In this document: in pieces, positions 30,313-37,725 of the stretch | Position numbering within the stretch: the first letter of the stretch is position 1 | Layout of the letters: each line of letters begins with the position of its first letter | Origin: JAWLFI01 sp964627995 | Lineage (GTDB): Bacteria; Bacteroidota; Bacteroidia; Chitinophagales; Saprospiraceae | Direction: 5' to 3' | Length of the DNA: 37,725 nt | Assembly: GCA_964627995.1 (NCBI GenBank) | Contig: CAZVLN010000021.1 | Location: forward strand, 1-37,725 | The notes under the pieces: model-generated | Told to the model about the DNA's origin: nothing | Databases searched by the model: none | The model's input: only the letters and a program-made list of their open reading frames with translations | Made by a program: the position numbers and the translations under genes

Positions 30313-30830
30313 AGTAATAAAGGTTTGTACTCCAAACGAAGTAAGTCTAGTTTCTTAAATTCTTCAGAGGTGTAATCAATACATCGAATTCGACGTCCTA
30401 TTTTTTCTTCAGCGCGCTCCACGAGCTTTACTAAGGTTGTCCGGTCGATTTCTCCTACTATCATAATATCAATTACTGGGCCATCGATCCCTTTGGCAAA
30501 TGTCCCGGTTAAATATACCTGTTCCACTTTCCCCAGTTTTTCAATAACACTTTCAATGATCTTATCAATACCGATATATTTATATACGATGCTGTGAATC
30601 TCATTAAAAAGAGGGTGATCCGTGTTAGCACGGTACATTTTTTTATTTCCATCCATTTTGGAGGAGAGCATATCCGCTTTTTCGAATCGGTTTAGCTCAA
30701 TTCGAATCCCATTGGTCGATTCTCCAAACTCATTTTCTAACGCACGCAAATAGGATGACGTTTTACTGTTGAGAAAAAACTTCAAAAGAAGTTTGACTCG
30801 AGTCTTTGAGCTAATGAGGGTAGAAATCAT
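30294..30830 (-). CDS. Winged-helix regulator with nucleotidyltransferase-like domain
   Basis: A 178-residue protein with an N-terminal winged helix (MISTLISSKTRVKLLLKFFL, then ALENEFGESTNGIRIELNRF as recognition part, about 1-75). The C-terminal region has a pattern like minimal nucleotidyltransferases (VYLTGTFAKGIDGPVIDIMIVG, about 104-125). The usual GSxxxG with two Asp is degraded to GTFAKG with one clear Asp, so catalysis is doubtful. Proteins of this type, I recall, often stand at the head of Bacteroidota exopolysaccharide loci next to UDP-sugar dehydrogenases and are annotated as ArsR-like regulators. The ATG at 30830 matches the family start; a longer frame to 30911 would swallow the promoter and palindrome. 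Likely autoregulator of the locus. Confidence 0.75.
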   Translation of the reverse strand: MISTLISSKTRVKLLLKFFLNSKTSSYLRALENEFGESTNGIRIELNRFEKADMLSSKMDGNKKMYRANTDHPLFNEIHSIVYKYIGIDKIIESVIEKLGKVEQVYLTGTFAKGIDGPVIDIMIVGEIDRTTLVKLVERAEEKIGRRIRCIDYTSEEFKKLDLLRLEYKPLLLWQKKA

Positions 30831-30833
30831 ATT

Positions 30834-30850
30834 GAGTAACAAAATTACTC
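30834..30850 (-). promoter_or_regulatory. Operator-like palindrome overlapping the regulator promoter
   Basis: A perfect inverted repeat, GAGTAA-N5-TTACTC, spans 30834-30850 and ends 3 bases before the regulator's ATG. On the - strand it contains TAATTTTG (30847-30840), a full match to the TAnnTTTG -7 box. A dimer bound here would cover the promoter. Transcription would then start almost at the ATG, giving a nearly leaderless message. Autoregulation is inferred from position. Confidence 0.45.
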
Positions 30851-30978
30851 GCTTTGCAAATAGAAAAAAAATATTTATCCGATTTTCTCCTTTCGTCACC
30901 GAATTCACCAATTATTTGAGCTTCCTGACTATATTCGTTAGCTTTAAGAATATTGTCATCCGCCTTTAAGTTTTTCGT

Positions 30979-32361
30979 ATGATATCTGTTAGCTTAGAAA
31001 AGGAATTTCTCTCTCTAATTGAACAAAAAGAGTGGTGGAAGTTGAAGTCCTTACTTCGAGATGTGCCCGCTGTAGATATTGCAGAATGGCTAGAAAATCT
31101 CAATGCTGATGAAGCATTAGTGGTATTTCGACTGCTCGTGAACGAAAAAGCTGCTGACGTTTTCTCGTATTTAAGTAGTATAAAAGGAACTGAGCTACTC
31201 GATATTTTTTCAAAACGGCAGCTATCGGATGTGATGACCAACCTCGAACCCGATGAACAGGTTGCTTTTCTCGAAGAACTGCCTGGAACACTAACCTTCA
31301 AAGTGCTAGCTTCCCTAGATCCAGAAAGAAAAAAGGAAGTGCAGCAGCTACTGGGATACCCAGAGGAAAGCATCGGTCGGATAATGACAACTAAGTTTAT
31401 ACGCATTCGGTCTGAGTGGACAGTTCAAAAAAGTATGGAGCACTTGCGTATTTTTGGGAAGCTGGTGGAGTCCTTGAATGTGATATATGTCGTCGATGAA
31501 CAAGGCCGCTTAATTGACGACTTGCGACTCACCGACCTGGTACTCGCTGATCTCGATCAGAAAATATCAGACATCATGGATAGCCAGTTTATCGCCGTAA
31601 CCGCCTTTGAGGATAGAGAGGAAGCCGTAAAGATGCTGAGTAAATACGACCTCGTTGCACTCCCGGTTGTAGACTCAAGGGGTATTCTGATTGGAAAGGT
31701 TACAGTAGATGACATTATTGATGTGGCAGAAGAAGAGGCCACGGAGGATATGTTACTCATGGGGGGTATGGATGCCTTGGATGACCGGTACTCCCGAACA
31801 GATATTCCGGAAATGGTAAAAAAGCGCGTCGGCTGGCTCATTGTCTTGTTCCTGGGCCAAATGCTGACGGTAACTGCACTGGCAAATTTTGAAAATGCTT
31901 TAGCTGCGGCCGCAGTGCTTGCCTTTTTTATTCCCATGATTATCTCTAGTGGGGGGAATTCGGGTTCGCAAGCAGCAACACTTATCATTCGCTCACTTTC
32001 TATTGGTGATCTCGATTTATCAGACTGGAAAAAGGTGCTGAGACGCGAACTCTTATCGGGACTATTATTAGGATCAATTGTGGGTATCATGGGTACGGTA
32101 GTGATTGGTGCCTGGCTTTACATGCGTGGCGAACCCGTAGAAATGAGTATGTTCTTACAAGCACTGACAGTAGGAACCAGTCTGGTGGGTGTGATTGTTT
32201 TTGGAAATCTATCCGGGGCCATGCTGCCCTTTTTGATGAGTAAAATAAACTTGGACCCCGCAGTCACTTCAGCCCCCTTTGTAGCAACTCTTGTAGACGT
32301 AACAGGGATTATTATTTATTTTTCTGTGGCATCCGTGCTCCTCCGAAGCTTGCTTTATTGA
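30979..32361 (+). CDS. mgtE: Magnesium transporter MgtE
   Basis: A 460-residue Mg2+ channel of the inner membrane. An N-terminal superhelical domain (about 1-135, with LEPDEQVAFLEELP and SLDPERKKEVQQLLGYPEESIGRIM) precedes two CBS domains (about 135-260). Five transmembrane helices follow from about 285. The pore-lining motif SSGGNSGSQAATLIIRSL (about 330-347) is intact, and Asp in the last helices (NLDPAVTSAPFVATLVDVTGI) is the family's ion-site residue. Length and order are normal. It is divergent from the exopolysaccharide regulator, separated by about 150 bases, and convergent with the GT2 gene with 6 bases between stops. No Mg2+ riboswitch is recognisable upstream. Confidence 0.95.
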   Translation: MISVSLEKEFLSLIEQKEWWKLKSLLRDVPAVDIAEWLENLNADEALVVFRLLVNEKAADVFSYLSSIKGTELLDIFSKRQLSDVMTNLEPDEQVAFLEELPGTLTFKVLASLDPERKKEVQQLLGYPEESIGRIMTTKFIRIRSEWTVQKSMEHLRIFGKLVESLNVIYVVDEQGRLIDDLRLTDLVLADLDQKISDIMDSQFIAVTAFEDREEAVKMLSKYDLVALPVVDSRGILIGKVTVDDIIDVAEEEATEDMLLMGGMDALDDRYSRTDIPEMVKKRVGWLIVLFLGQMLTVTALANFENALAAAAVLAFFIPMIISSGGNSGSQAATLIIRSLSIGDLDLSDWKKVLRRELLSGLLLGSIVGIMGTVVIGAWLYMRGEPVEMSMFLQALTVGTSLVGVIVFGNLSGAMLPFLMSKINLDPAVTSAPFVATLVDVTGIIIYFSVASVLLRSLLY

Positions 32362-32367
32362 AGTAGC

Positions 32368-33399
32368 TTACTTATAGTAGTTTTTCGTAAACCCTTCTGC
32401 TCTTACTTTTCCTTGCACCCATTGCCATAAACCACTCCAACTGCCCAATCCATAGGCAAAAACTTGTAAGAATAGGGTGATAACCGATAAATAGGCCACC
32501 CGTAAACTTCGAGTCTTCTTGTAAGAGTCCACTACTGCAAAAACGGCAACACCCAAGGCCCCAAATGCCATAAAAAATACGACCCATAAGAAAGGGGGAT
32601 AAAAAATGGCAATCCCCAGGCTTACCAATAAAACAGCGATTAAGAAGGCCGGCATTAAATGGATGGGCTTCAACATTTCCGAATATGCTCGCCCTAAATT
32701 GATGCGAGCCACTCCCCAATTGAAAATTTGTTTGTAAAACTTCTTAAAACTCGTCCGGCGCTTGTGGTAAACGACAGCATCAGGAATCAATCCCACCTTA
32801 TATCCCGCCCTGTAAATCCGAGCTGAGAAATCCATGTCTTGACCGTGCCTAAGGTCATTCATGCCGCCCAGATCTTCATATACCTTGCGGTGGATGCCCA
32901 TATTAAAGGAACGAGGATAAAATTGTGTTATGGAATCCTTCCTACCCCGGGTCCCACCCGTACCAATAAAGGAAGTCATCGAATAATTTATAGCCTGCAG
33001 TAGCGGAGGAAAAGAAGGATGGCTGTCGTCCGGCCCTCCAAAAGCATCCCATCGTTCGTTCTGCACGCTTTGGTTTACGGCCTGTAAATAATTCTTCGGT
33101 ACAATGACATCCGAATCTAAAAAGATGAAATACTGCCCGCGAGCCTCCGCCATAGCCCGATTCCTCGCAGCGCCCGGCCCCTGGTTCTGCTGGAAATGAT
33201 ATTGAATATCAAAATCTGTGTCCAACTCTTTTATGTAGTCTGCCGTCCCATCTGAAGAACCATCATCCACAACTACCCACTCAAAATCATCGGATGGATA
33301 ATCCATGGCCTCTAATGAAGCCACCAACTCCCGAAGCTCCCCTATCCGGTTATAGGTTGCAACGATAATGCTGTATGTATAAGCAAAGGGCTTACCCAT
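32368..33399 (-). CDS. Family 2 glycosyltransferase with membrane tail
   Basis: A 343-residue GT2 enzyme. The GT-A domain opens YSIIVATYNRIGELRELVASL, has VVVDDGSSDGT near residues 41-51, QNQGPGAARNRAM, and the metal-binding FLDSDVIVP near 94-102. GGMNDLRHGQDMDFSARI is the acceptor-side ED-like motif. Three hydrophobic segments follow from about residue 245, anchoring it in the inner membrane. It overlaps the upstream yfhO-like gene by 8 bases and is thus co-translated. Donor and acceptor cannot be told from sequence. It is the only clear nucleotide-sugar glycosyltransferase in the window, and it lies outside the exopolysaccharide locus, beyond mgtE. Confidence 0.9.
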   Translation of the reverse strand: MGKPFAYTYSIIVATYNRIGELRELVASLEAMDYPSDDFEWVVVDDGSSDGTADYIKELDTDFDIQYHFQQNQGPGAARNRAMAEARGQYFIFLDSDVIVPKNYLQAVNQSVQNERWDAFGGPDDSHPSFPPLLQAINYSMTSFIGTGGTRGRKDSITQFYPRSFNMGIHRKVYEDLGGMNDLRHGQDMDFSARIYRAGYKVGLIPDAVVYHKRRTSFKKFYKQIFNWGVARINLGRAYSEMLKPIHLMPAFLIAVLLVSLGIAIFYPPFLWVVFFMAFGALGVAVFAVVDSYKKTRSLRVAYLSVITLFLQVFAYGLGSWSGLWQWVQGKVRAEGFTKNYYK

Positions 33400-35866
33400 C
33401 TTCTTCCACTTGATTTACAACTCCCTTGTAAAGCCCCCCCAGAATAACGAGCAACATCACTATCGAAAAGCCCAATGCAATCTTTTCTCCCTGATAATAC
33501 GATTGCGGCTTAAATTCAAAGACGATCTCATGCTGGCCTGCCGGCACACGCAACGCTCGCAAAATATAATTGGCCCGCATATGCGGTACGGGCTCGCCAT
33601 CAATATAGGCTTGCCAACCTTTGTCCGGACCATACCATATCTCGGAAAACACGATAAGCTGCTCTTGAGATGAGGAAAAAGAATAGGTCAACTTCTCCGG
33701 ATGATAATCGGTGAGTTCTAAACGTGTATCTGCTGCACGCTGCACTTCCAGTCCACTGAGCTGATCCTCAAATTCTGATGCTAAAATAACAGCCTGATCC
33801 TTTGGCCTAAAAGACCGCAAGGCCTCAATTTCAGCTTTTGGACTTTCTACCGACACGATTTCATCTACCGCCCAGGCATGTCCCAAAGCTTCCGGGTTGC
33901 GCTGAACACTTTCTCCCCCTTGCTGATCAGGCACGATAAAGTACTTGGTGTTTAGCATACTCAACACCTGCTGATTATTATTCCGAATATGATAATCGAT
34001 CATATCCTGATAGCGCTGTAATTTTGCTGGGTGATACCCGCCGATATGATTGTGGAATGTGGATGGAAAAGTGGTGTTGAAGGTATTCACGCTTAAATCC
34101 AACACGCGATAATCATGTCGATTTTCTTCCGCATTCATGATGGATTGATCCACTGGCCGTGGTTGGAAATTTTGGCTGTGCTGGCGGGCACTAACAAAAT
34201 CATCATGCGACACATAGCGTTTACTAACGCCCCAATTGTCGACAAAAGCTAAAAATCCAATCACTCCCATTAAAATCATAGGAGACTTTATCTTTTCCTT
34301 TCCAAATAACCATAAAGCCGCAGCAGAAAACAATACGAGAAAGAAGGTGCGCCAGGCATCCCCTGTGGCCAGCGCTTTTCGATCAGCAATCAAGGCGTTT
34401 ACATCTATTCCTTGCTGAACATACCGGGCATCCCCAGGCGCCTCAAAACTCAAAAACAGATCGGGTAAAATTGCAAATAACAAGGCAACACCCAAGCTGA
34501 TTCCCCCGCTCAAATAAAGCGCTCGAGTGAATCGCGATTCGAATTCGGGACGCGTCTTTTTCGTAGCTTGTTGTTTATTTTGAACCAAGCGATACAGCCC
34601 CAGCGCCCCCAAAAGCGGAATAAAAAAGACTGTCACACTCAAAATCGATTGTGGCGTTCTAAATTTATTATACAGCGGCAAATAGTCAAATAGTAGTCGA
34701 TTGAACCACTCTACATGGCGGCCCATAGACACAACCAAAGTCAGCAGCACAGCGAGTCCCAACCAAATGCGCAGCGGACCCCGCGCATAAAACAACCCAA
34801 ACAAAAATAAAAACCAAAATACAGCACCTAAATAATTAGGGCCGGCCGTAAATGGTAATCCGCCCCAGTACAACGGACCTTGTTGGAGGCGGTATTTTCT
34901 ATATAGCTCTGAGTCCTGATCTAATTTTTCTGCTCCGGACCCACCAGCTAAACCTGGAATATATGTGGCCATCAAGTCTACCATGGTATTTGACCACTGC
35001 ATCGCGTACGACCACTCTAAACCTTCTACCTCACTGCTCGAAGTAGCTGCTTTATCACTTGACTCCTGCTCCAAAATGGGCGCACCACGCATAGTGGATT
35101 GATTGAAGTCGTACACTGACCAAATACGGGACGCCGATGAGCCTATAGCAAGTATCGCCAAAAGGACTACAATGCCTGTCGCCATAAAGAAAGAGCGGAG
35201 TTCCTTTTGCTGCAAAGCCTGCACAAAATATATGACACCCAAAAAAACAAATACCATAAATGTGTAATAAATCATTTGCGCGTGTTGCGCATACACACTC
35301 AAGGCTAAGCCCAGTCCCAGCACCGCAGCACCCAAATACATCTGTCTCTTATGATATAAAAGCAGCACTCCGCTAGTCACCCATGAGAGGAGCGCCAGCG
35401 TTCGCACTTTACTCGCATGGCCCGCATCCCATAGTATTACGTTGTTTACCGAGTAGGTTGTCCCCAGAGCCAGCAGAACAGCCCCCAGTGGATGCAGACC
35501 CAGCACTAAAAATACAATATACATACCCAGGGACATCACATTAAACATCCCTATCGGAGAATCAAAGCCCAATTTTAGCACTTCATATACAGGAACGATA
35601 ATATTATTTTTTACCGGAGGAAAAAGCATCCGCGGCATCCCACTGAACTGACTATTCGTCCACAGCAGATAATCTCCAGGCTCCTCCTTGTATTGATTGG
35701 CTTCAGAGGACTTGGCCTTTGACGCGATCAAGTCGTCTTGGTTTAGCTTTTTTCCCTCAATTTGAGGCCAGAAATAAATGGAATTGACAAGCAGCATAAC
35801 AATAACTGCCCCCACATGCCAATAAAAATACTTCGAACGAAATAGTTGCTGAATCTTTTCTTTCAT
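33392..35866 (-). CDS. YfhO-family polytopic membrane protein
   Basis: A protein of about 824 residues of the YfhO family, with a GT-C-like architecture. A first transmembrane helix (about 14-33) is followed by a large periplasmic loop carrying KKLNQDDLIASKAK and LLWTNSQFSGMPRM. Around ten further helices run to about residue 530, and a soluble beta-rich C-terminal part (about 540-800) ends in a last helix. In Bacillus, YfhO glycosylates lipoteichoic acid; in Bacteroidota the acceptor is unknown. The Asp pair in the first loop is where GT-C enzymes carry catalytic acids. I start at MKEKIQQLFRSKYFYW (35866); the earlier ATG at 35908 adds 14 residues without family support. It forms an operon with the overlapping GT2 gene, which may supply its lipid-linked donor. 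Confidence 0.87.
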   Translation of the reverse strand: MKEKIQQLFRSKYFYWHVGAVIVMLLVNSIYFWPQIEGKKLNQDDLIASKAKSSEANQYKEEPGDYLLWTNSQFSGMPRMLFPPVKNNIIVPVYEVLKLGFDSPIGMFNVMSLGMYIVFLVLGLHPLGAVLLALGTTYSVNNVILWDAGHASKVRTLALLSWVTSGVLLLYHKRQMYLGAAVLGLGLALSVYAQHAQMIYYTFMVFVFLGVIYFVQALQQKELRSFFMATGIVVLLAILAIGSSASRIWSVYDFNQSTMRGAPILEQESSDKAATSSSEVEGLEWSYAMQWSNTMVDLMATYIPGLAGGSGAEKLDQDSELYRKYRLQQGPLYWGGLPFTAGPNYLGAVFWFLFLFGLFYARGPLRIWLGLAVLLTLVVSMGRHVEWFNRLLFDYLPLYNKFRTPQSILSVTVFFIPLLGALGLYRLVQNKQQATKKTRPEFESRFTRALYLSGGISLGVALLFAILPDLFLSFEAPGDARYVQQGIDVNALIADRKALATGDAWRTFFLVLFSAAALWLFGKEKIKSPMILMGVIGFLAFVDNWGVSKRYVSHDDFVSARQHSQNFQPRPVDQSIMNAEENRHDYRVLDLSVNTFNTTFPSTFHNHIGGYHPAKLQRYQDMIDYHIRNNNQQVLSMLNTKYFIVPDQQGGESVQRNPEALGHAWAVDEIVSVESPKAEIEALRSFRPKDQAVILASEFEDQLSGLEVQRAADTRLELTDYHPEKLTYSFSSSQEQLIVFSEIWYGPDKGWQAYIDGEPVPHMRANYILRALRVPAGQHEIVFEFKPQSYYQGEKIALGFSIVMLLVILGGLYKGVVNQVEEDG

Positions 35867-35960
35867 AGCTGGGTATATTTGAAACTCTAATATAAGACCT
35901 TTCCCCACATTCCGTCAAGTACATTGAGTTTCCATACTTTTTGAGGCTTCTGTTTTTTTC

Positions 35961-36087
35961 TTTGGGCGTTTCCCTACCCCCAAAGCCATTGGCCTTGGCG
36001 GTAGGGTCAGGCTGTTCAGGGGTTCCGTCCCCACCCATCATGGCTGGGGACCAGCGGCAAAGCCGCTGCCCTTACCATCCTTAACGC
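35961..36087 (+). ncRNA. Structured intergenic element, copy B
   Basis: It opens TTTGGGCGTT and closes CCATCCTTAACGC. Helices: P1 GCGTT/AACGC (35966-35970 with 36083-36087); P2 CCCTACC/GGTAGGG (35972-35978 with 36000-36006); P3 GTCCCC/GGGGAC (36027-36032 with 36046-36051); P4 AGCGGC-AAA-GCCGCT (36053-36067). The conserved core between P2 and P3 reads GGGTCAGGCTGTTC, followed by GGGTTCCGTCC, which also occurs in copy A. It lies about 95 bases upstream of the yfhO-like start, antisense to that gene, and faces copy C. Confidence 0.5.
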
Positions 36088-36180
36088 GAAGCTCTTGGAA
36101 TTACTTGACACGCACACCTTCAAATGAACGGATCCCGGAGATGTGAAAAGTTAGGCTCTCTATTTTCAACACAAATCCCC

Positions 36181-36306
36181 GTGCAAGGGATAGTAGGGGA
36201 GCCTCTGCCAGGGGCGGAGGCTGTCACCCTTAGGGGACCGGCAGCCCCGCATAGCCCGCCCCTCGAGGCTCCCCCGCCAGGCGGAGCCTCAGGGATGCAC
36301 CCAAAA
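36181..36306 (-). ncRNA. Structured intergenic element, copy C
   Basis: Read on the - strand, it opens TTTTGGGTGCATCCC at 36306 and closes CTATCCCTTGCAC at 36181. Helices: P1 GTGCA/TGCAC (36296-36300 with 36181-36185); P2 CCC-GAGGCTCC with GGAGCCTC-GGG; a short imperfect P3 around GTCCCC-TAAGG-GTGAC; P4 AGCCTCCGCC pairing with GGCAGAGGCT with one mismatch. The core GGGGCGGGCTATGC lies between P2 and P3. It is oriented head-on to copy B, with about 93 unremarkable bases between them. The secreted-protein gene starts 84 bases to its right. Confidence 0.5.
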
Positions 36307-36390
36307 CATTAAAAAAACAAGGAGCTGTTCTGTATGCTAATATATTTTCATTATGTTTAAGCATCATAATAATATTTATAGACCTTTTTT

Positions 36391-37725
36391 ATGTGCCTCC
36401 TACTCTCAAAGCCATGCAAAAATATAATTCACATCTTGCTGACTCAGCTTGTAGGAATATCCGGCGCTTATTCGACACTTCATGCACAGAATATTCAGTA
36501 TAATCTCAACTGTACCGGGGGCCCGGGCCAGGCACAATTTACGGTGGAAAGTCCGCTTGGAGCTGAATGGAGCTATGCTTTAGACGGCGATGATTTTCAG
36601 GCCTCCAATTCCTTTTCCGATGTCTTTCCGGGAAATCACTGGTTATTTGTGCAAAACTCATCCGGAGATGTGGATAGCATTCGGTTTAGCGCCAATTGTG
36701 GGCTAAAAACCTATTCCTGCACTGACTGTGATGAATCAGGTGCTTTTTTTCAAGTATATACAGAAAATGGTTCTATAGCGGGATTGAGTATTGAGACAAA
36801 TCAATTTTCCAACTTGCCGAATAGTCCCGCGGGATTTCATATTAATGCAATTGGGATGAACCCAACAGATAGCTTGGGTTACGGAATGAAAAGAAGATTC
36901 TCAAATGAGCTTATTGTAGTTGATGCTCAGGGAACGGCCATAAACTTGGGTAGTGTTCAAAACTTACCTGCTGGAGATTATACGGGGGGAGACTTTGATG
37001 CAGACGGCTATCTACATATTAAAGAGGGCTTTTCAAATGAATTATTTAAAATTGATGTGAAATCAGGTGAGATGATAGAAAGATATCAGCTGAACAGAAA
37101 TTTAAGAACTAATGATATTGCTTTCAATACTGTTGATGGCCTGTTTTACTCTGTAGATAATGATGGTACCTTATGGTCATTCTCCTCTGTTCAAAATGAA
37201 GTGCTTCGCATTGGCTCCTCTTTTTTATCGGGTCCGGTAGGAGCAATGTATTGCGATCGGACAGGTAGAGTGTTTGGTATACATAATAGTACAGGGCGTC
37301 TTTACCAGTTTTCCCTAATAGATGGCAGCGCTACATTTATTATGACCACATCTAGCTCTAGTTATAATGATGGATTTAGTTGCCAAAATATATTTTTAAT
37401 TAACCTTCCGGAGCCCGTTATTGAGGTGGAATGCAGCTCTGATTCTGACAGAGTTAGTATAGCGATTGTAGAGCCAACTGGTGATGATCTCGAATTTAGT
37501 GTAAATTCAAGCCCTTTTGAAAGTCGTCGGGGTTGGTCCGACTTGCCTGTAGGGCAGTCAATAATAGAGGTGCGTAGGCAAGAGTCTTGTATTTCAGATT
37601 CCATCGTTGTAAACTTAATGCCGATTTTCTCTACCAATTCCGCTGTCATCATCGAAGCTTGTGATGAGTTTGTCAGTCCGTCGGGAATCCGCTGGACTGA
37701 TTCCGGAAATTATCGAGATACGATT
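36391..37725 (+). CDS. Large secreted surface protein, 5' part (window-truncated)
   Basis: An open frame of 445 codons running off the window end. The ATG at 36391 gives MCLLLSKPCKNIIHILL and a signal peptide ending LHAQ-N. An N-terminal Cys-bearing beta domain follows (about 35-115). Next comes a propeller-like region (about 120-345) containing GDFDADGYLHIKEG, NELFKIDVKSGEMIERYQL and TNDIAFNTVDGLFYSVDNDG; this resembles the DUF6923-type domains of Bacteroidota adhesins. Further beta modules follow, the last with EACDEFVSPSGIRWTDSGNY, the repeat style of very large gliding/adhesion proteins in Saprospiria. A T9SS C-terminal signal is expected beyond the edge. The start is the only ATG in frame that precedes the signal sequence. 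Confidence 0.75.
   Translation, partial: MCLLLSKPCKNIIHILLTQLVGISGAYSTLHAQNIQYNLNCTGGPGQAQFTVESPLGAEWSYALDGDDFQASNSFSDVFPGNHWLFVQNSSGDVDSIRFSANCGLKTYSCTDCDESGAFFQVYTENGSIAGLSIETNQFSNLPNSPAGFHINAIGMNPTDSLGYGMKRRFSNELIVVDAQGTAINLGSVQNLPAGDYTGGDFDADGYLHIKEGFSNELFKIDVKSGEMIERYQLNRNLRTNDIAFNTVDGLFYSVDNDGTLWSFSSVQNEVLRIGSSFLSGPVGAMYCDRTGRVFGIHNSTGRLYQFSLIDGSATFIMTTSSSSYNDGFSCQNIFLINLPEPVIEVECSSDSDRVSIAIVEPTGDDLEFSVNSSPFESRRGWSDLPVGQSIIEVRRQESCISDSIVVNLMPIFSTNSAVIIEACDEFVSPSGIRWTDSGNYRDTI

Noticed and set aside
30966..31406. 146-codon Ser-rich frame antisense to mgtE
   Set aside because: A typical antisense shadow of a real gene; mgtE on the + strand has complete domains and motifs.
36124..36312. 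62-codon Pro/Gly-rich + strand frame
   Set aside because: It is antisense to structured element C and reflects its GC-rich stems.
1..37725. CRISPR arrays, tRNA, rRNA or complete insertion sequences
   Set aside because: No regularly spaced direct repeats, cloverleaf or rRNA-like sequence, or full transposase was found. The only tandem array is the 6-base repeat at 6188-6259.

Overview
The window looks like a chromosome segment of a Bacteroidota bacterium, probably a marine Saprospiria/Lewinella-like lineage. I infer this from several things together: a type IX secretion (T9SS) C-terminal sorting domain, a large adhesin-type protein at the right edge, promoters with the Bacteroidota -7 box TAnnTTTG, almost no Shine-Dalgarno sites, a DUF3667 protein, an OprD-like porin, YfhO, and an UpxY/RfaH-type NusG paralogue in a capsule locus. 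Base composition is moderate, with short GC-rich islands that turn out to be repeats or structured elements. The assembly has one 100-N gap (23433-23532).

Layout. (1) 1-4052, + strand: a DUF3667 zinc-ribbon membrane protein, a YeeZ-like SDR, then yicC and gmk overlapping by 4 bases. (2) 4049-9119, - strand: an OprD-like porin, a 1-Cys peroxiredoxin preceded by a rhodanese gene, an ALDH7-type aldehyde dehydrogenase and hypoxanthine phosphoribosyltransferase. (3) 9434-13115: a rhodanese lipoprotein coupled to a YeiH-family transporter, a small membrane protein, and a persulfide dioxygenase-rhodanese fusion. (4) 13236-16187: a 983-residue secreted beta-propeller protein with a PA domain and a T9SS tail. 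(5) 16213-30830, - strand: an exopolysaccharide locus. It has a winged-helix/nucleotidyltransferase-like regulator, UDP-HexNAc dehydrogenase, NusG-like antiterminator, rfbB, rfbA and a WlbA-like oxidoreductase. These are followed by cysC, cysD, a Wzx flippase (split by the gap), cysN, a CpsB-type phosphatase, a Wza-like export lipoprotein, a Wzc-like tyrosine kinase and, after a structured element, a UDP-HexNAc 4-epimerase. (6) 30979-35866: mgtE (+), convergent with a GT2-YfhO pair (-). (7) 35961-37725: two more structured elements and the start of a large secreted protein cut by the window edge.

How the genes work together. The exopolysaccharide genes supply UDP-GlcNAcA/GalNAcA-type and dTDP-4-keto-6-deoxyglucose precursors, a flippase, and the Wza/Wzc/CpsB export and phospho-control module. 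Three sulfate-activation genes (APS kinase and both ATP sulfurylase subunits) are interleaved with them, the flippase lying between cysD and cysN. This suggests PAPS made for sulfating the polysaccharide rather than for cysteine synthesis. No glycosyltransferase, polymerase or sulfotransferase is visible in the locus.

The rhodanese, peroxiredoxin, YeiH and persulfide dioxygenase genes look like a persulfide/thiosulfate-handling group. All three of their promoters carry a Crp/Fnr-like palindrome (GTGA-N6-TCAC type). In two of them it lies at exactly the same distance from the -7 box.

The most notable non-coding find is three copies (17279-17456, 35961-36087, 36181-36306) of an element with conserved ends and four helices. 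The helix sequences differ between copies but the pairing is kept. It is probably a structured RNA or mobile palindromic element of the kind scattered through Bacteroidota genomes.
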